DNA from: 66-474 sp035249175
GTDB taxonomy: Bacteria > Pseudomonadota > Gammaproteobacteria > Xanthomonadales > Rhodanobacteraceae
Reading direction: 5' to 3'
Assembly: GCA_035249175.1 (NCBI GenBank)
Contig: DATFGT010000103.1
Location: forward strand, 10,281 to 74,280
DNA: 64,000 bases
Shown: piece after piece, positions 36,986-46,750 of the stretch
How the letters are laid out: each line of letters begins with the position of its first letter
Numbering within the stretch: the stretch's first letter is position 1
Translations under genes and position numbers: made by a program
Notes under the pieces: model-generated
The model's input: only the letters and a program-made list of their open reading frames with translations
The model's database searches: none
What the model was told of the DNA's origin: nothing

Positions 36986-38097
36986 GCGTGGTCGACCGAT
37001 TCCTGCCCAGGCGAATGACACGGCCAGCAATGGATGCTCGCCGTGGCCTGCAGGCCGCAGCCGAATGGCTGGCACGTGCACAGGACGCCACCGGTTGCGG
37101 CGGCGTCAGTGCCTGTTACGACGCAGCGAAGCGTGCATGGACCGGTGCTTACCCGGAAACCACCGGCTACATCATTCCGACCTTCTTCCGTTACGCGGAT
37201 TTCTCAGGTGAAGGCGAATGGCGGGAACGCGCCATCCGCATGGCCGATTGGGAATCGGCCATCCAGCTTCCCGATGGCGGCGTGCGCGCCGGCACGCTGG
37301 ATGCGAAACAAGTCGTCCCGACCATTTTCAACACCGGGCAGGTGTTGTTTGGCTGGTTGTCGGCATGGCAACAGACGCAGGACGCGCGCTTCCGCGATTC
37401 GGCGACGCGCGCGGCCGACTGGCTGGTGGCCGCCCAGGATCCCGACGGCGCCTGGCGACGCTTCGCTTCGCCGTTTGCCACGCACGCATTGAATACTTAC
37501 AACACCCGCGTTGCTTTCGCACTGGCAAAGGCCGGACACATCCTTGGCGAACCGCGTTATCTGGATGCGGCGGTGTGCAACGTGCAATGGGCGCTCACCG
37601 AGATGCGCCCGAATGGATGGTTGGGGAACAACGATCTTGAGGACAATGACCGACCGCTCACGCACACCATCGCCTATGCAACCCGCGGCATTCTGGAAGT
37701 GGGCCTGATTGCCGCCAACAGTGACTTCGTGGATGCTGCCGGCCGCACGGCAAGAGCCGTCGCGCAAGCCCAGCGTCGCGACGGGGCTTTGCCAGGCAGG
37801 CTGGATTCGACTTGGCGGCCGGCGAGCCGCTGGACCTGTGTGACCGGCAATTCTCAGATGGCCATCATCTGGCAACGTCTGGCGGCGGAAACCGGCGATG
37901 GTTCCTGGAAGGCGGCCGCGGCAAACGCCAACCGATTCAACCTGTCCATCCAGGATTTGACCTCGGCCGACGGTGCGGTGCGTGGCGGCTTGCCGGGTTC
38001 GAATCCGCTGAAGGGCGGTTACATGAAGAATCGCTATCCGAACTGGGCGGCCAAGTTCTTCATGGACGCGCTGATGCTGGAACTGGAGCGGGACTAG
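36982..38097 (+). CDS. Alpha/alpha-barrel protein, putative polysaccharide-active enzyme (VpsJ-like?)
   Basis: 371 aa without a signal peptide. Repeated helical pairs with aromatic/Gly motifs (TTGYIIPTFFRYADF, NTGQVLFGWLSAWQQ, HALNTYNTRVAFALAKAG, NRYPNWAAKFFMDAL) suggest an (alpha/alpha)6 toroid as in glycoside hydrolases, lyases and epimerases. It resembles what some genomes annotate as VpsJ; that is tentative. The overlap with the ATP-grasp gene suggests a joint step. Confidence 0.65.
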   Translation: MSVVDRFLPRRMTRPAMDARRGLQAAAEWLARAQDATGCGGVSACYDAAKRAWTGAYPETTGYIIPTFFRYADFSGEGEWRERAIRMADWESAIQLPDGGVRAGTLDAKQVVPTIFNTGQVLFGWLSAWQQTQDARFRDSATRAADWLVAAQDPDGAWRRFASPFATHALNTYNTRVAFALAKAGHILGEPRYLDAAVCNVQWALTEMRPNGWLGNNDLEDNDRPLTHTIAYATRGILEVGLIAANSDFVDAAGRTARAVAQAQRRDGALPGRLDSTWRPASRWTCVTGNSQMAIIWQRLAAETGDGSWKAAAANANRFNLSIQDLTSADGAVRGGLPGSNPLKGGYMKNRYPNWAAKFFMDALMLELERD

Positions 38098-38101
38098 CGA
38101 C

Positions 38102-39421
38102 ATGCGCGACATCGCACTCGCGCTGTTCGTCTTCGGGATGATTCCCTACATCCTGATGCGTCCGTACGTGGGGCTGCTGGTATGGTCATGGCTCGGCTAC
38201 ATGAACCCGTACCGTCTTTGCTACGGTTTTGCCATCAGCTTTCCCTGGGTGCAACTGGTTGCGATCGTCACGTTGGTGAGCATGCTGTTCAACAGGGAAC
38301 GCAAGACGGTCAAGCCGTCCTCAACCGTCATCCTGCTTTTCCTGTTTTTTGCCTGGACGACTCTTACCGCGTTTTACGCCGTTCAACAGGATTCTGCATG
38401 GCAGACATGGGAGCAATTCGGCAAGACGCTGATCATGGTGCTGGTCACGTTCATGCTGGTGAATGACAGGAAACGCATTCACTGGTTGGTATGGGTCATC
38501 GTCATCTCGATTGGATTCTATGGGCTCAAGGGCGGAATATTCACTGCGCTCAGGGGAGGCGCTTATCACGTCTATGGGCCGGCCAAAAGTTTCATCGCGG
38601 ACAATAACGATCTGGCCCAAGCCCTCTGCATGATCCTGCCCTTGATGCGCTATCTTCAGTTGCAGGCCTCGCGCAAATACGTGAAATTGGGATTGGGGGT
38701 TGCGCTGTTCATTGTGGGTATCGGGATACTGGGAACCTACTCCCGTGGTGGGCTCGTGGCGCTCGCGGTCGTATGCGCGGCACTGTTCCTGAAAGGGCGC
38801 AAGAAGATAATGCTTGCCCTCGTATTCCTGTCATTGGGAGTCACCGCTTATAACTTCATGCCGGCGCAGTGGATGGAACGCATGGATACGCTTCACCACG
38901 CCGACGAGACGGACTCCATGCAAACACGAATGCAATCCTGGGAGTTCGCGACCCAGGTTGCGCTCCATCGCCCATTGGTCGGCGGGGGAATGGATGTCTA
39001 CCAAAGTGCAACCATGTGGAGTAGGTACGGGCCCGAAGACGCAGTACCGCGCGCGGTGCACAGCATCTACTTCCGGGTACTCGGCGAGCAGGGATTCCCC
39101 GGACTGGTCATGTTTGTCGCGCTTCTGTTCGTCAGTTGGCGCAATTGCGCGAAGGTCCGTCGCCGAACGCGGGATTCGCCATCGGACAAATGGGCGTTTG
39201 ACCTTGCCTCGATGCTTCAGGTCAGCTTGCTTGCATTCATGACGGCGGGCCTGGCAACCACGTCCACCTACTTCGATCTCAGTTACCAGATCATGGCGAT
39301 GTGTGTTCTGCTGAAGGAAATTCTGGAGGCCAGGACTGCGGAATCCATGGTCCCCGGAAGGGGCGATATAGGACGGGGGGACGTGGCGAATGGAAAAGCC
39401 ATGGGTTTATCCGGAACATGA
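38102..39421 (+). CDS. O-antigen-ligase/polymerase-like protein, exosortase-A type
   Basis: 439 aa with about ten membrane segments. Start LFVFGMIPYILMRPYVGLLVW and the loop GTYSRGGLVALA near 210-221 match the putative O-glycosylation ligase of exosortase-A loci (TIGR03097 type). It may polymerise repeat units or ligate glycan to an acceptor. The gene after it overlaps its 3' end by 32 bp if the longer start is right. Confidence 0.88.
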   Translation: MRDIALALFVFGMIPYILMRPYVGLLVWSWLGYMNPYRLCYGFAISFPWVQLVAIVTLVSMLFNRERKTVKPSSTVILLFLFFAWTTLTAFYAVQQDSAWQTWEQFGKTLIMVLVTFMLVNDRKRIHWLVWVIVISIGFYGLKGGIFTALRGGAYHVYGPAKSFIADNNDLAQALCMILPLMRYLQLQASRKYVKLGLGVALFIVGIGILGTYSRGGLVALAVVCAALFLKGRKKIMLALVFLSLGVTAYNFMPAQWMERMDTLHHADETDSMQTRMQSWEFATQVALHRPLVGGGMDVYQSATMWSRYGPEDAVPRAVHSIYFRVLGEQGFPGLVMFVALLFVSWRNCAKVRRRTRDSPSDKWAFDLASMLQVSLLAFMTAGLATTSTYFDLSYQIMAMCVLLKEILEARTAESMVPGRGDIGRGDVANGKAMGLSGT

Positions 39422-40703
39422 CGACCGGCGGGACCGAGCAGTGACCAAAAGCGTGATCATGACGGGGTTTCATTTCCCGCCATCCGCACTCAGCAGCGGA
39501 CACCTGCGGTTGCTGGCGTTTACGAAATACCTGCCCGAACTGGGCTGGAATCCGGTGGTGCTTTCCGCAACCCGATGTGCGTACCAGCAGGTCGATCCAG
39601 GCAGCATCCAGTCGATACCCGAAGGATGCCATGTCCACCGGGCTGTCGCACTGGATGCGCGACGACACCTGGGGCTTTTCGGGAAATATCCATCCATATT
39701 GGCGCAGCCCGATCGATGGGCGAGTTGGTGGCCGGCAGCAGTCTGGCTCGGGCTGCGCCTGATCAAGCGCTACCGTGCGCAGGCAATCTGGTCCACGTAC
39801 CCGATCATGACCTCGCATTGTGTTGCCTACACCTTGAGCCGGTTGACGGGCATCCCCTGGATCGCCGACTTTCGCGACCCGGTTGCGGTTACCGTCGCGC
39901 GGAAGGATGCGATGACGGTAAGGTCGCAATCCCGGTGGGAGCGTCGCGTGGTGTCGCGCGCCGCCTATTCTGTCTTCACGACTCCAAGCGCGATGGAATG
40001 GTGCGCCGAACGTTTTCCTGAGATCTACCGCGAGGGGCGCTTGGCGGTCATCGGGAATGGCTACGACGAGGATGCGTTCGCCGAACTTCCCGGCCCTCCA
40101 TCGCGGTCCGGCAGACCGTTGAACTTGCTGCACAGTGGGGTCCTGTATCCCGAGGGCCGTAATCCGGTTCCTTTTTTCAGCGCACTTGCGCGACTCAGGG
40201 ACGCCGGCAGCATTGATGCCGCCACCATCAAGGTGGTCCTGCGGGCGAGCGGCTCGGAGGCCGCCTACACACGCGAAATACAGCGCCTCAAACTGGAGGG
40301 AATGGTGACCCTGGCGCCGCCAATCGCCAACCGCGAAGCGTTGGCCGAGCAGGCCCGTGCCGACGCACTGCTGCTGTTCCAGGGCGAGAAGTACGATCGG
40401 CAAATCCCCGCGAAGGTCTATGAGTACCTGCGTATCGGACGTCCGATTCTCGCCCTGGTGGGCACGCATGGGGATACCGCGGCGTTGTTGCGTGAGGCCG
40501 GCGGCGCCCAACTGGCGCCCATCGATGATGTCGATGCGATCGAGAAGCACCTGCTCGGATTCATCCAGGCCCTGCCTGCAGGCGGTGCGCCGCGTGCACG
40601 TCCCGAGATGGTCGCCCGATACTCACGGCGCGAGGGAACCGCCTTGCTGGCTGGTTTGCTGGACAGGGCGGCCGCGCAACGTGCCGAGTCAATGCAGACC
40701 TGA
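39390..40703 (+). CDS. Glycosyltransferase, GT-B fold
   Basis: 437 aa from ATG 39390, overlapping the O-ligase by 32 bp; GTG 39441 is an alternative that avoids the overlap and starts just before the conserved VIMTGFHFPPSALSSGHLR. The donor half has LHSGVLYPEGRNPVPFF and QIPAKVYEYLRIGRPILAL. Typical of the transferase that follows the ligase in such loci. An 84-bp gap follows. Confidence 0.85.
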   Translation: MEKPWVYPEHDDRRDRAVTKSVIMTGFHFPPSALSSGHLRLLAFTKYLPELGWNPVVLSATRCAYQQVDPGSIQSIPEGCHVHRAVALDARRHLGLFGKYPSILAQPDRWASWWPAAVWLGLRLIKRYRAQAIWSTYPIMTSHCVAYTLSRLTGIPWIADFRDPVAVTVARKDAMTVRSQSRWERRVVSRAAYSVFTTPSAMEWCAERFPEIYREGRLAVIGNGYDEDAFAELPGPPSRSGRPLNLLHSGVLYPEGRNPVPFFSALARLRDAGSIDAATIKVVLRASGSEAAYTREIQRLKLEGMVTLAPPIANREALAEQARADALLLFQGEKYDRQIPAKVYEYLRIGRPILALVGTHGDTAALLREAGGAQLAPIDDVDAIEKHLLGFIQALPAGGAPRARPEMVARYSRREGTALLAGLLDRAAAQRAESMQT

Positions 40704-40787
40704 ATAATTTATCCAGCGTCGGCGCGAACGCGGCGACCGCGTTCCCGGCAGCCGATCGACATTTTCCACTCTTGAGCATGCAAACCG

Positions 40788-41648
40788 ATGCTGGCAGCAA
40801 AGGCTTTTTTCGAAACCCCGGTGGCGCAGCTCACTCCAGCAATGGAGCAGGAGTTTTTCACATCGCTGATGACGAAGAACGGGACGTACAAAACGACTTT
40901 TCATCAGCGTTTCGCCGATACCAATCCGCACCTGTTGCAACAATTGCGACGTGCTGGCCGGAGCCGCGTCAAAATATTGGATATCGGGATCTCTTCCGGC
41001 GTAAGTACCGCGGAGCTGTACGATGACCTCACCGCAGGCGACCTGGCTGTCACCATCGTCGCCACCGACCTCGTCATCGACGCACTGCTTGTACAGGTAA
41101 TGCCGAAATGTCATGCGTTGGTCGAGCCGGACGGATTTCCGCTCCGGTTCGATCTTCCCTTTGGCACCATGAAGCCGTGGGTCATTGCCATGGACTACCG
41201 CAACGGCTTCTTCATCCTGCGCAAATCCATAAACGTTGCATTCACGCATTTGTCCCGACGGATACTGTCGGATCCGGACGATTGGCGAATCACGCCGGTG
41301 AAGTTGATTACTCCCCGGTTGCTGGCCAACAAGAACATTGCGGTATGCAACGACGACATACACCGTTACAACAATTCGTTTGCCGGCAGGTTTGACGCGA
41401 TTCGCGCGGCCAATATCCTCAACCGGGGTTATTTCCCTCCCGCCGTGCTGACGGGCATGCTCGCGAACATACGCCGATACCTCAGCGGGCCCTCGGGTCT
41501 TCTGCTCGTGGTGCGCACACACGAGGACAACAGCAACCACGGTACCCTCTTCCGCCTTCGCGACGACCAGCGTTTTGAAGTGGTTGACAGGATCGGTGGC
41601 GGCTCCGAGATCGAAGACATCGTGCTGCAGTCGGCAATGCCATGTTGA
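40788..41648 (+). CDS. SAM-dependent methyltransferase-like protein
   Basis: 286 aa. A Rossmann motif I, VKILDIGISSGVSTAELYDD, lies near 60-79 and a post-motif acidic IVATDLVID near 92-100. The later part, DAIRAANILNRGYFPPAVL, resembles methyltransferases that place an Asn/Gly-rich loop after strand 4. Methylation of a sugar or lipid is possible; the substrate is unknown. I am unsure of the enzyme class beyond the fold. The following gap to 41774 shows nothing notable. Confidence 0.6.
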   Translation: MLAAKAFFETPVAQLTPAMEQEFFTSLMTKNGTYKTTFHQRFADTNPHLLQQLRRAGRSRVKILDIGISSGVSTAELYDDLTAGDLAVTIVATDLVIDALLVQVMPKCHALVEPDGFPLRFDLPFGTMKPWVIAMDYRNGFFILRKSINVAFTHLSRRILSDPDDWRITPVKLITPRLLANKNIAVCNDDIHRYNNSFAGRFDAIRAANILNRGYFPPAVLTGMLANIRRYLSGPSGLLLVVRTHEDNSNHGTLFRLRDDQRFEVVDRIGGGSEIEDIVLQSAMPC

Positions 41649-41774
41649 AGCCTTCCGTCCAGCGTGTCAGGGTGCTCTGCGCGCGCCATTGCGGTTGTCG
41701 GGCTGGCGGTCGGATACGGACCGGTCGGCATCTCGCCATCGCATCCGCGTCGGGCTGTTGAAACACGGAAATCC

Positions 41775-43253
41775 ATGAAGAACTCCAGGACCAGCGTACG
41801 CAAGGCTCTGTCGCTGTCGTTCACGCGAACCGGCATCTCGTTCCTGTTTAACATTGCGACGGTGACCATTGTCAGCCGCTTGCTGACTCCTGCGGAGGTC
41901 GGCGTATTCACCGTGGCAGTGGCGCTTGTCGCGCTGGTCCACATGCTGCGCGACTTCGGGGTCACGGAGTTCATCATCCAGGAAAAAAGTCTGAGCGACG
42001 ATCTGGTTCGCACGGCGTTCACCGTGAACATGATCATCGCTTGGGTGCTTGCAGCTGCGATTTTCGGCTTCAGTACCTTGATAGGGGCGTTCTATGGGGA
42101 TCCCGGCGTTGCCCGGGTGACGAGGGCCTTGAGCCTGGTATTCGTGCTGATGCCGTTCGGCACGACCACCATGTCGTGCATGAAGCGCGAGATGCAGTTC
42201 GCGGTGCTGGTCAGGATCCAGATGGCCGAAACGGCGACAAGGAGCATCAGCACCATTGCTCTGGCCTACCTTGGGTTTTCATACATGAGCATGGCTTGGG
42301 CGTCGGTCGCCGCGATGGCGGTGGTCGTGACGGGATGTGCGCTCTGGGGTGGGCAGTACCGCGTTCGCGGGCTGGGATTCTCGGACTGGAAGCGGGTGCT
42401 GCATTTCGGCTCATACCGAACCGTCTCGGATATCGTGGCGCAGGTGGGGTTGCAGTCGGCGAACATCGTAGTCGGACGGATGCTCGGGATGGCGGCCGCC
42501 GGGTTCTATTCGCGCGGCTATGGCATCGTGAACATCTTCCGCACCAACGTCATCGGAGCGATAGGGGCAGTGACATTTCCCGCTTACGCGCGCGAGCACC
42601 GTGAAAGCAACGCGGCGCCGTGGTTGTTCAGGCAATCGCTGGTGTACATCACGGCGATCAGTTGGCCGTTTTTCGCCTTTTCCGCGCTGATGGCCTATCC
42701 GCTGATCCAGTTGGCGTTCGGCAGCCAATGGGACGCCGCCGTGCCGCTGATGCGTTGGTTGTGCGGGGCGGCCATCATCGGCACGCTGATCTATCAGGTC
42801 AATGGTTTGTTGACGGCGGTCGGGCGTTATCGCGAAGTCACGAATATTGAAGTGCAGTACCAGCTCGTCCGGGTTGGATTGGCGGTACTGGCGGCGTTTT
42901 ACAGTCTGGAGGCGGTCGCGGCCTCACAGGTTCTCGTGTATGTCGTCGCCGTGTTTCTTTATTACCGCAAGCTGTGTCGGTATGATGCGCTGCGGATTCA
43001 CGCGCTCGCCACGGCATTGGCTCCCAGCGCAGCGTTGACCGTTGTGACAAGCATCCCACCTGCCGCGGTGTTGGTGCTGTGGCCCGGCCCCCCCTCCCAT
43101 CATTACGTGGCGGCATTCTTTGTCGCGGCAGCGGGCACTGGCGCAGCGTGGCTGGGCGGAATTTTCGTGCTCAAGCATCCCGTATCTTTCGAAATCAGGA
43201 ACGGGATATCGATGCTTCGTCAGCGGATGGGGTTCGCGCCGAAGCCAGGTTGA
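41775..43253 (+). CDS. Polysaccharide flippase (Wzx/WzxC-like)
   Basis: 492 aa from ATG 41775; upstream frame extension has no family look. About 12-14 membrane segments. Start TRTGISFLFNIATVTIVSRLL and internal MLGMAAAGFYSRGYGIVNIF are typical of the PST/MOP flippase family, which moves lipid-linked repeat units to the periplasm. It is the only flippase I see in the locus. Confidence 0.92.
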   Translation: MKNSRTSVRKALSLSFTRTGISFLFNIATVTIVSRLLTPAEVGVFTVAVALVALVHMLRDFGVTEFIIQEKSLSDDLVRTAFTVNMIIAWVLAAAIFGFSTLIGAFYGDPGVARVTRALSLVFVLMPFGTTTMSCMKREMQFAVLVRIQMAETATRSISTIALAYLGFSYMSMAWASVAAMAVVVTGCALWGGQYRVRGLGFSDWKRVLHFGSYRTVSDIVAQVGLQSANIVVGRMLGMAAAGFYSRGYGIVNIFRTNVIGAIGAVTFPAYAREHRESNAAPWLFRQSLVYITAISWPFFAFSALMAYPLIQLAFGSQWDAAVPLMRWLCGAAIIGTLIYQVNGLLTAVGRYREVTNIEVQYQLVRVGLAVLAAFYSLEAVAASQVLVYVVAVFLYYRKLCRYDALRIHALATALAPSAALTVVTSIPPAAVLVLWPGPPSHHYVAAFFVAAAGTGAAWLGGIFVLKHPVSFEIRNGISMLRQRMGFAPKPG

Positions 43254-43353
43254 AATGGTTGGCGGGATTTCAAACGCGGTGCGGAAAGGGTGGGTTGCAC
43301 TGCTTGAAACAGGGGTCTCAGACAATGGTGCATGTTTTCGCGATCCGAACCTC

Positions 43354-44463
43354 ATGACCGTCATTTGTCACATGGCGTCCAACCATGAGGGTCTGGACAC
43401 ACGCATCGCACTGAAGGAGTGCGTCTCGCTCGCTGCCGCCGGTTACGACACGCATCTGGTGATCACCGCATCAGCGGCCGATGTTGCGAAAGCCGCGGCG
43501 AGCGGCGTAACGGTGCACGCGTTGCCCCAGTCGCCCGGGCGGTTGGGGAGGATGCTCAGGCATACCTGGCGCTGCTATCGCACCGCCCGTCGCGTGCGCG
43601 CCGCGGTCTACCATTTTCATGACCCGGAGTTGATCCCTTATGGAATGTGGCTGAGATTGCGCGGGCGGCACGTGATCTACGATGTGCATGAGGATTATCC
43701 CCGGGACATCCTCGACAAGTACTGGCTGCCCAAGTGGCTTCGAAAACCGGTCGCGGGCGCGGTCAGCGCGCTGGAGTACGTCGCCGCCCGCTGGTTTTTT
43801 GGCGTCGCGGCGGCGACACCACTTATTGCCGAGCGTTTCCGGCGAATCACGCGGGCAACGGTCAACATCAACAACTATCCGTGGCCGGCGGAATTGGTGC
43901 CGCCGGAGAACCCGCGACTGCGCCAGCCCCAAGTCTGCTACGTCGGCAACATTACCCGTGTACGTGGGCTGCGACCCGTCATCGACGCACTTCCACTGGT
44001 GCCAAGGGTCACATTCGTGTTGTGCGGGGAATTTTCGGAACCAGGCTTCGAGGAAGAATTGAGAACGCGACCAGGCTGGTCGCAGGTGCGTTTCCTCGGC
44101 AGGGTCAATCGTGAGCAAGCGCGCGAGGTGATGGCCGAGAGTATCGCCGGGCTGGTCACCTTCTTGCCGATACGCAGCCACTTGGATGCGCAACCCAACA
44201 AGTTGTTCGAGTACATGTCGGCCGAGTTGCCGGTGATCGCCTCGGATTTTCCGCTGTGGCGGGAGATCGTTGCCGATTCACACGCGGGCATTTGCGTCGA
44301 TCCGCAGTCTCCGGAGCAGATCGCGGCCGCGATTCGCACGTTGCTTGATGATCCAATCGCGGCAGAGAAGATGGGCCGGATAGGGCGGCAGGCCGTGCTG
44401 CGTACCTACAATTGGCCCAGCGAGGCCGCAAAACTGACGCGGTTTTACCAAGGATTCGCATGA
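43354..44463 (+). CDS. Glycosyltransferase family 4 protein
   Basis: 369 aa from ATG 43354 (MTVICHMASNHEGLDTRIALK); ATG 43255 in frame would add 33 unconserved residues. AVYHFHDPELIPYGMWL and YDVHEDYPRDIL in the acceptor half, and NKLFEYMSAELPVIASDFPL in the donor half, mark a GT-B enzyme of the capsule/LPS type. It overlaps the epimerase by 4 bp. Confidence 0.88.
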   Translation: MTVICHMASNHEGLDTRIALKECVSLAAAGYDTHLVITASAADVAKAAASGVTVHALPQSPGRLGRMLRHTWRCYRTARRVRAAVYHFHDPELIPYGMWLRLRGRHVIYDVHEDYPRDILDKYWLPKWLRKPVAGAVSALEYVAARWFFGVAAATPLIAERFRRITRATVNINNYPWPAELVPPENPRLRQPQVCYVGNITRVRGLRPVIDALPLVPRVTFVLCGEFSEPGFEEELRTRPGWSQVRFLGRVNREQAREVMAESIAGLVTFLPIRSHLDAQPNKLFEYMSAELPVIASDFPLWREIVADSHAGICVDPQSPEQIAAAIRTLLDDPIAAEKMGRIGRQAVLRTYNWPSEAAKLTRFYQGFA

Positions 44464-45545
44464 GGATCGTCACCGTACTCGGCGCGCGACCCCAGTTCAT
44501 CAAGGCGTCGGCAGTTTCCGCGGAGATCGCAAGGCGATCGACGGTCCAGGAAATCGTCGTCCATACCGGCCAGCACTTCGATGCCAACATGTCATCGGTG
44601 TTCTTTTCCGAACTGGGCATGGCCGACCCCCAATACCACCTCGGGGTTCATGGCGGCCATCACGGCGAAATGACGGCGCGCATGCTCGAAGGAGTCGAGC
44701 GAGTCTTGCTGGATGAAAAACCGGATGCGGTCCTGGTGTACGGCGACACCAATTCCACGCTCGCCGGCGCACTGGCCGCCGCCAAGCTCCACATACCGGT
44801 GGCGCACGTCGAAGCGGGCTTGCGCTCGTTCAACATGCGGATGCCGGAGGAAATCAATCGCATCCTGACCGATCGCATCTCCAGCTGGTTGTTCGCGCCG
44901 ACCGAAACCGCGGTGGCCCACCTGCGCCGCGAGGGACTCGATCAGGAAGGCATCTTGGAAGTGGGCGACGTGATGTACGACGCGGCGCTGCACCATGGGG
45001 CCCGTGCGGCGAGGCTGAAAGGCGACGCGATCGCCGGATTGGCGTTGCCGCCCCACGGATACCTGCTTGTGACGGTGCATCGCGCGGAAAACACCGATGA
45101 CGCGGATCGTCTGCGGACCATCCTGGATGCGCTGTCACGCGTCAGTGAACACATCCCGGTGTTGTGGCCGTTGCACCCGCGCACGCGTGGTGTATTGCAG
45201 CGTGCGGGTTTGCTTGCGTTTGCCGGAAAGCACGTGAACCTGGTGGAACCGTTGGGCTATCTGGACATGGTCCTGGCCGAGCGCAATGCGGCCGTGGTTG
45301 CCACGGATTCGGGCGGCGTCCAGAAGGAGGCCTTCTTTCATGGCGTGCCCTGCGTCACCTTGCGCGAGGAGACCGAGTGGGTCGAATTGATCGACGCAGG
45401 ATGGAACCGGCTGGCGCCGCCGAGGGACTCCGGGCAGGTGGCGGATGCGATCCTGGCGGCGCGCGGCAGTCGCGGTGCTGCGGTCAAACCCTATGGCGAA
45501 GGTCACGCAGCGGAGAAGATCGTTGCCTGCCTCGACTCACGCTGA
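44460..45545 (+). CDS. wbpI: UDP-sugar 2-epimerase, WbpI/WecB family
   Basis: 361 aa. Non-hydrolysing 2-epimerase fold: VLGARPQFIKASAVS (3-17), HTGQHFDANMS (38-48), YGDTNSTLAGALAA near 94-107, EAGLRSFNMRMPEEINRI near 118-135. The FDANMS and HGGHHGEMTARML features look closer to WbpI, which makes UDP-diacetamido-mannuronate, than to WecB, which makes UDP-ManNAc. WbpB/D/E-like genes follow, which supports that. The symbol is the Pseudomonas name, used by analogy. Confidence 0.82.
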   Translation: MRIVTVLGARPQFIKASAVSAEIARRSTVQEIVVHTGQHFDANMSSVFFSELGMADPQYHLGVHGGHHGEMTARMLEGVERVLLDEKPDAVLVYGDTNSTLAGALAAAKLHIPVAHVEAGLRSFNMRMPEEINRILTDRISSWLFAPTETAVAHLRREGLDQEGILEVGDVMYDAALHHGARAARLKGDAIAGLALPPHGYLLVTVHRAENTDDADRLRTILDALSRVSEHIPVLWPLHPRTRGVLQRAGLLAFAGKHVNLVEPLGYLDMVLAERNAAVVATDSGGVQKEAFFHGVPCVTLREETEWVELIDAGWNRLAPPRDSGQVADAILAARGSRGAAVKPYGEGHAAEKIVACLDSR

Positions 45546-45555
45546 CGTGATTGGG

Positions 45556-45573
45556 CACGTCGGCGCCGACGTG
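45556..45573. other. Perfect 18-bp palindrome after the main operon
   Basis: CACGTCGGCGCCGACGTG is fully self-complementary and lies 11 bp after the epimerase stop, within the 244-bp gap before 45790. There is no T-tract, so it is not a classic terminator; it may be a transcript-end hairpin or an operator. The rest of the gap shows nothing recognisable. Confidence 0.6.
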
Positions 45574-45789
45574 TGATGGATGGGCTCGATCTTCGCGGGC
45601 GGTCGTGGTTCGACGCCCTGGATTTCGTGATAGGCTGGAGGCCGCTTTGGAACGAGGTTTGAGCGCGATCCGATGACATGTTCGCACTCGGGCTTTGCTT
45701 CCGAAGTGCAGGGATTTTTGCCTGTTCCATGAATCCGTAGGTTCCCGGCTGCGTCGTATCGCTGCACCTACACTGCCGTGCACAGAAAA

Positions 45790-46743
45790 ATGAAGAATTT
45801 CGGGTTGATCGGCGCGGCGGGCTATATAGCCCCCCGGCACATGCAGGCGATCAGGGAGACCGGCAACCAGCTGGTGGCGGCGCTGGATCCGAGTGATTCG
45901 GTGGGCATCATCGACAGCTTTTTTCCAGAGGCTGATTTCTTCACCGAATTCGAAAGATTCGATCGCCATGTCGACAAGATGCGGCGTTCCAATCACGCCA
46001 ACAGACTCGATTTCATATCGATCTGTTCGCCCAATTACCTGCATGATTCGCACATGCGTTTTGGCTTGCGCTCCGGCTGTGACGTCGTTTGCGAAAAACC
46101 GGTGGTACTGAATCCGTGGAATATCGACGGCATCGAAGAGATCGAACGCGACAGCGGGCACAAGGTCAGCACGATCCTTCAGTTGCGCGTGCATCCGTCC
46201 ATTGTCGCGCTGCGTGAAAGCGTGCAACGCAGCGATCCCGGCAAACGACACGACGTGGATCTCAGTTACGTCACTGCGCGCGGCCATTGGTATTTGCGCT
46301 CATGGAAGGGCGACATGAAGAAATCCGGCGGGATCGCCACGAACATCGGCGTGCATTTTTTCGACATGCTGCATTTCATCTTCGGTGACCTGCAGCACAA
46401 CGTCGTGCACCACAGCGAGGAGACGAAAGCCGCCGGCTATCTGGAATACGAACGCGCGCGCGTGCGCTGGTTTCTTTCGGTCGATATCGCGGATTTGCCA
46501 GCGGCACAGCGTCTCGCTGGCCAGCGAACCTATCGTTCGATCACCGTGGATGGTGCCGAGATCGAATTTTCCGGAGGGTTCGCGGACCTGCACACGCGCT
46601 CGTACGAGCGGATCCTTGCGGGGCAGGGTTACGGCCTGGAAGAGAACCGCACAGCGATTACGGCCGTCGCCACGATCCGCAGCGCGAAACCGATAGGCCT
46701 GAAGGGTGATTACCATCCCTTCCTCAAGAACGTCGCGGCTTGA
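45790..46743 (+). CDS. wbpB: Gfo/Idh/MocA oxidoreductase, WbpB/WlbA-like
   Basis: 317 aa from ATG 45790, matching the length of WbpB (GTG 45778 is an in-frame alternative). NAD-binding GLIGAAGYIAPRHM at 5-18; FISICSPNYLHDSHMRFGL and CEKPVVLNPWN near 101-111. WbpB oxidises C3 of UDP-GlcNAcA to the 3-keto sugar for transamination. The next two genes supply the aminotransferase and acetyltransferase steps. Confidence 0.88.
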   Translation: MKNFGLIGAAGYIAPRHMQAIRETGNQLVAALDPSDSVGIIDSFFPEADFFTEFERFDRHVDKMRRSNHANRLDFISICSPNYLHDSHMRFGLRSGCDVVCEKPVVLNPWNIDGIEEIERDSGHKVSTILQLRVHPSIVALRESVQRSDPGKRHDVDLSYVTARGHWYLRSWKGDMKKSGGIATNIGVHFFDMLHFIFGDLQHNVVHHSEETKAAGYLEYERARVRWFLSVDIADLPAAQRLAGQRTYRSITVDGAEIEFSGGFADLHTRSYERILAGQGYGLEENRTAITAVATIRSAKPIGLKGDYHPFLKNVAA

Positions 46744-46750
46744 GCAATCC

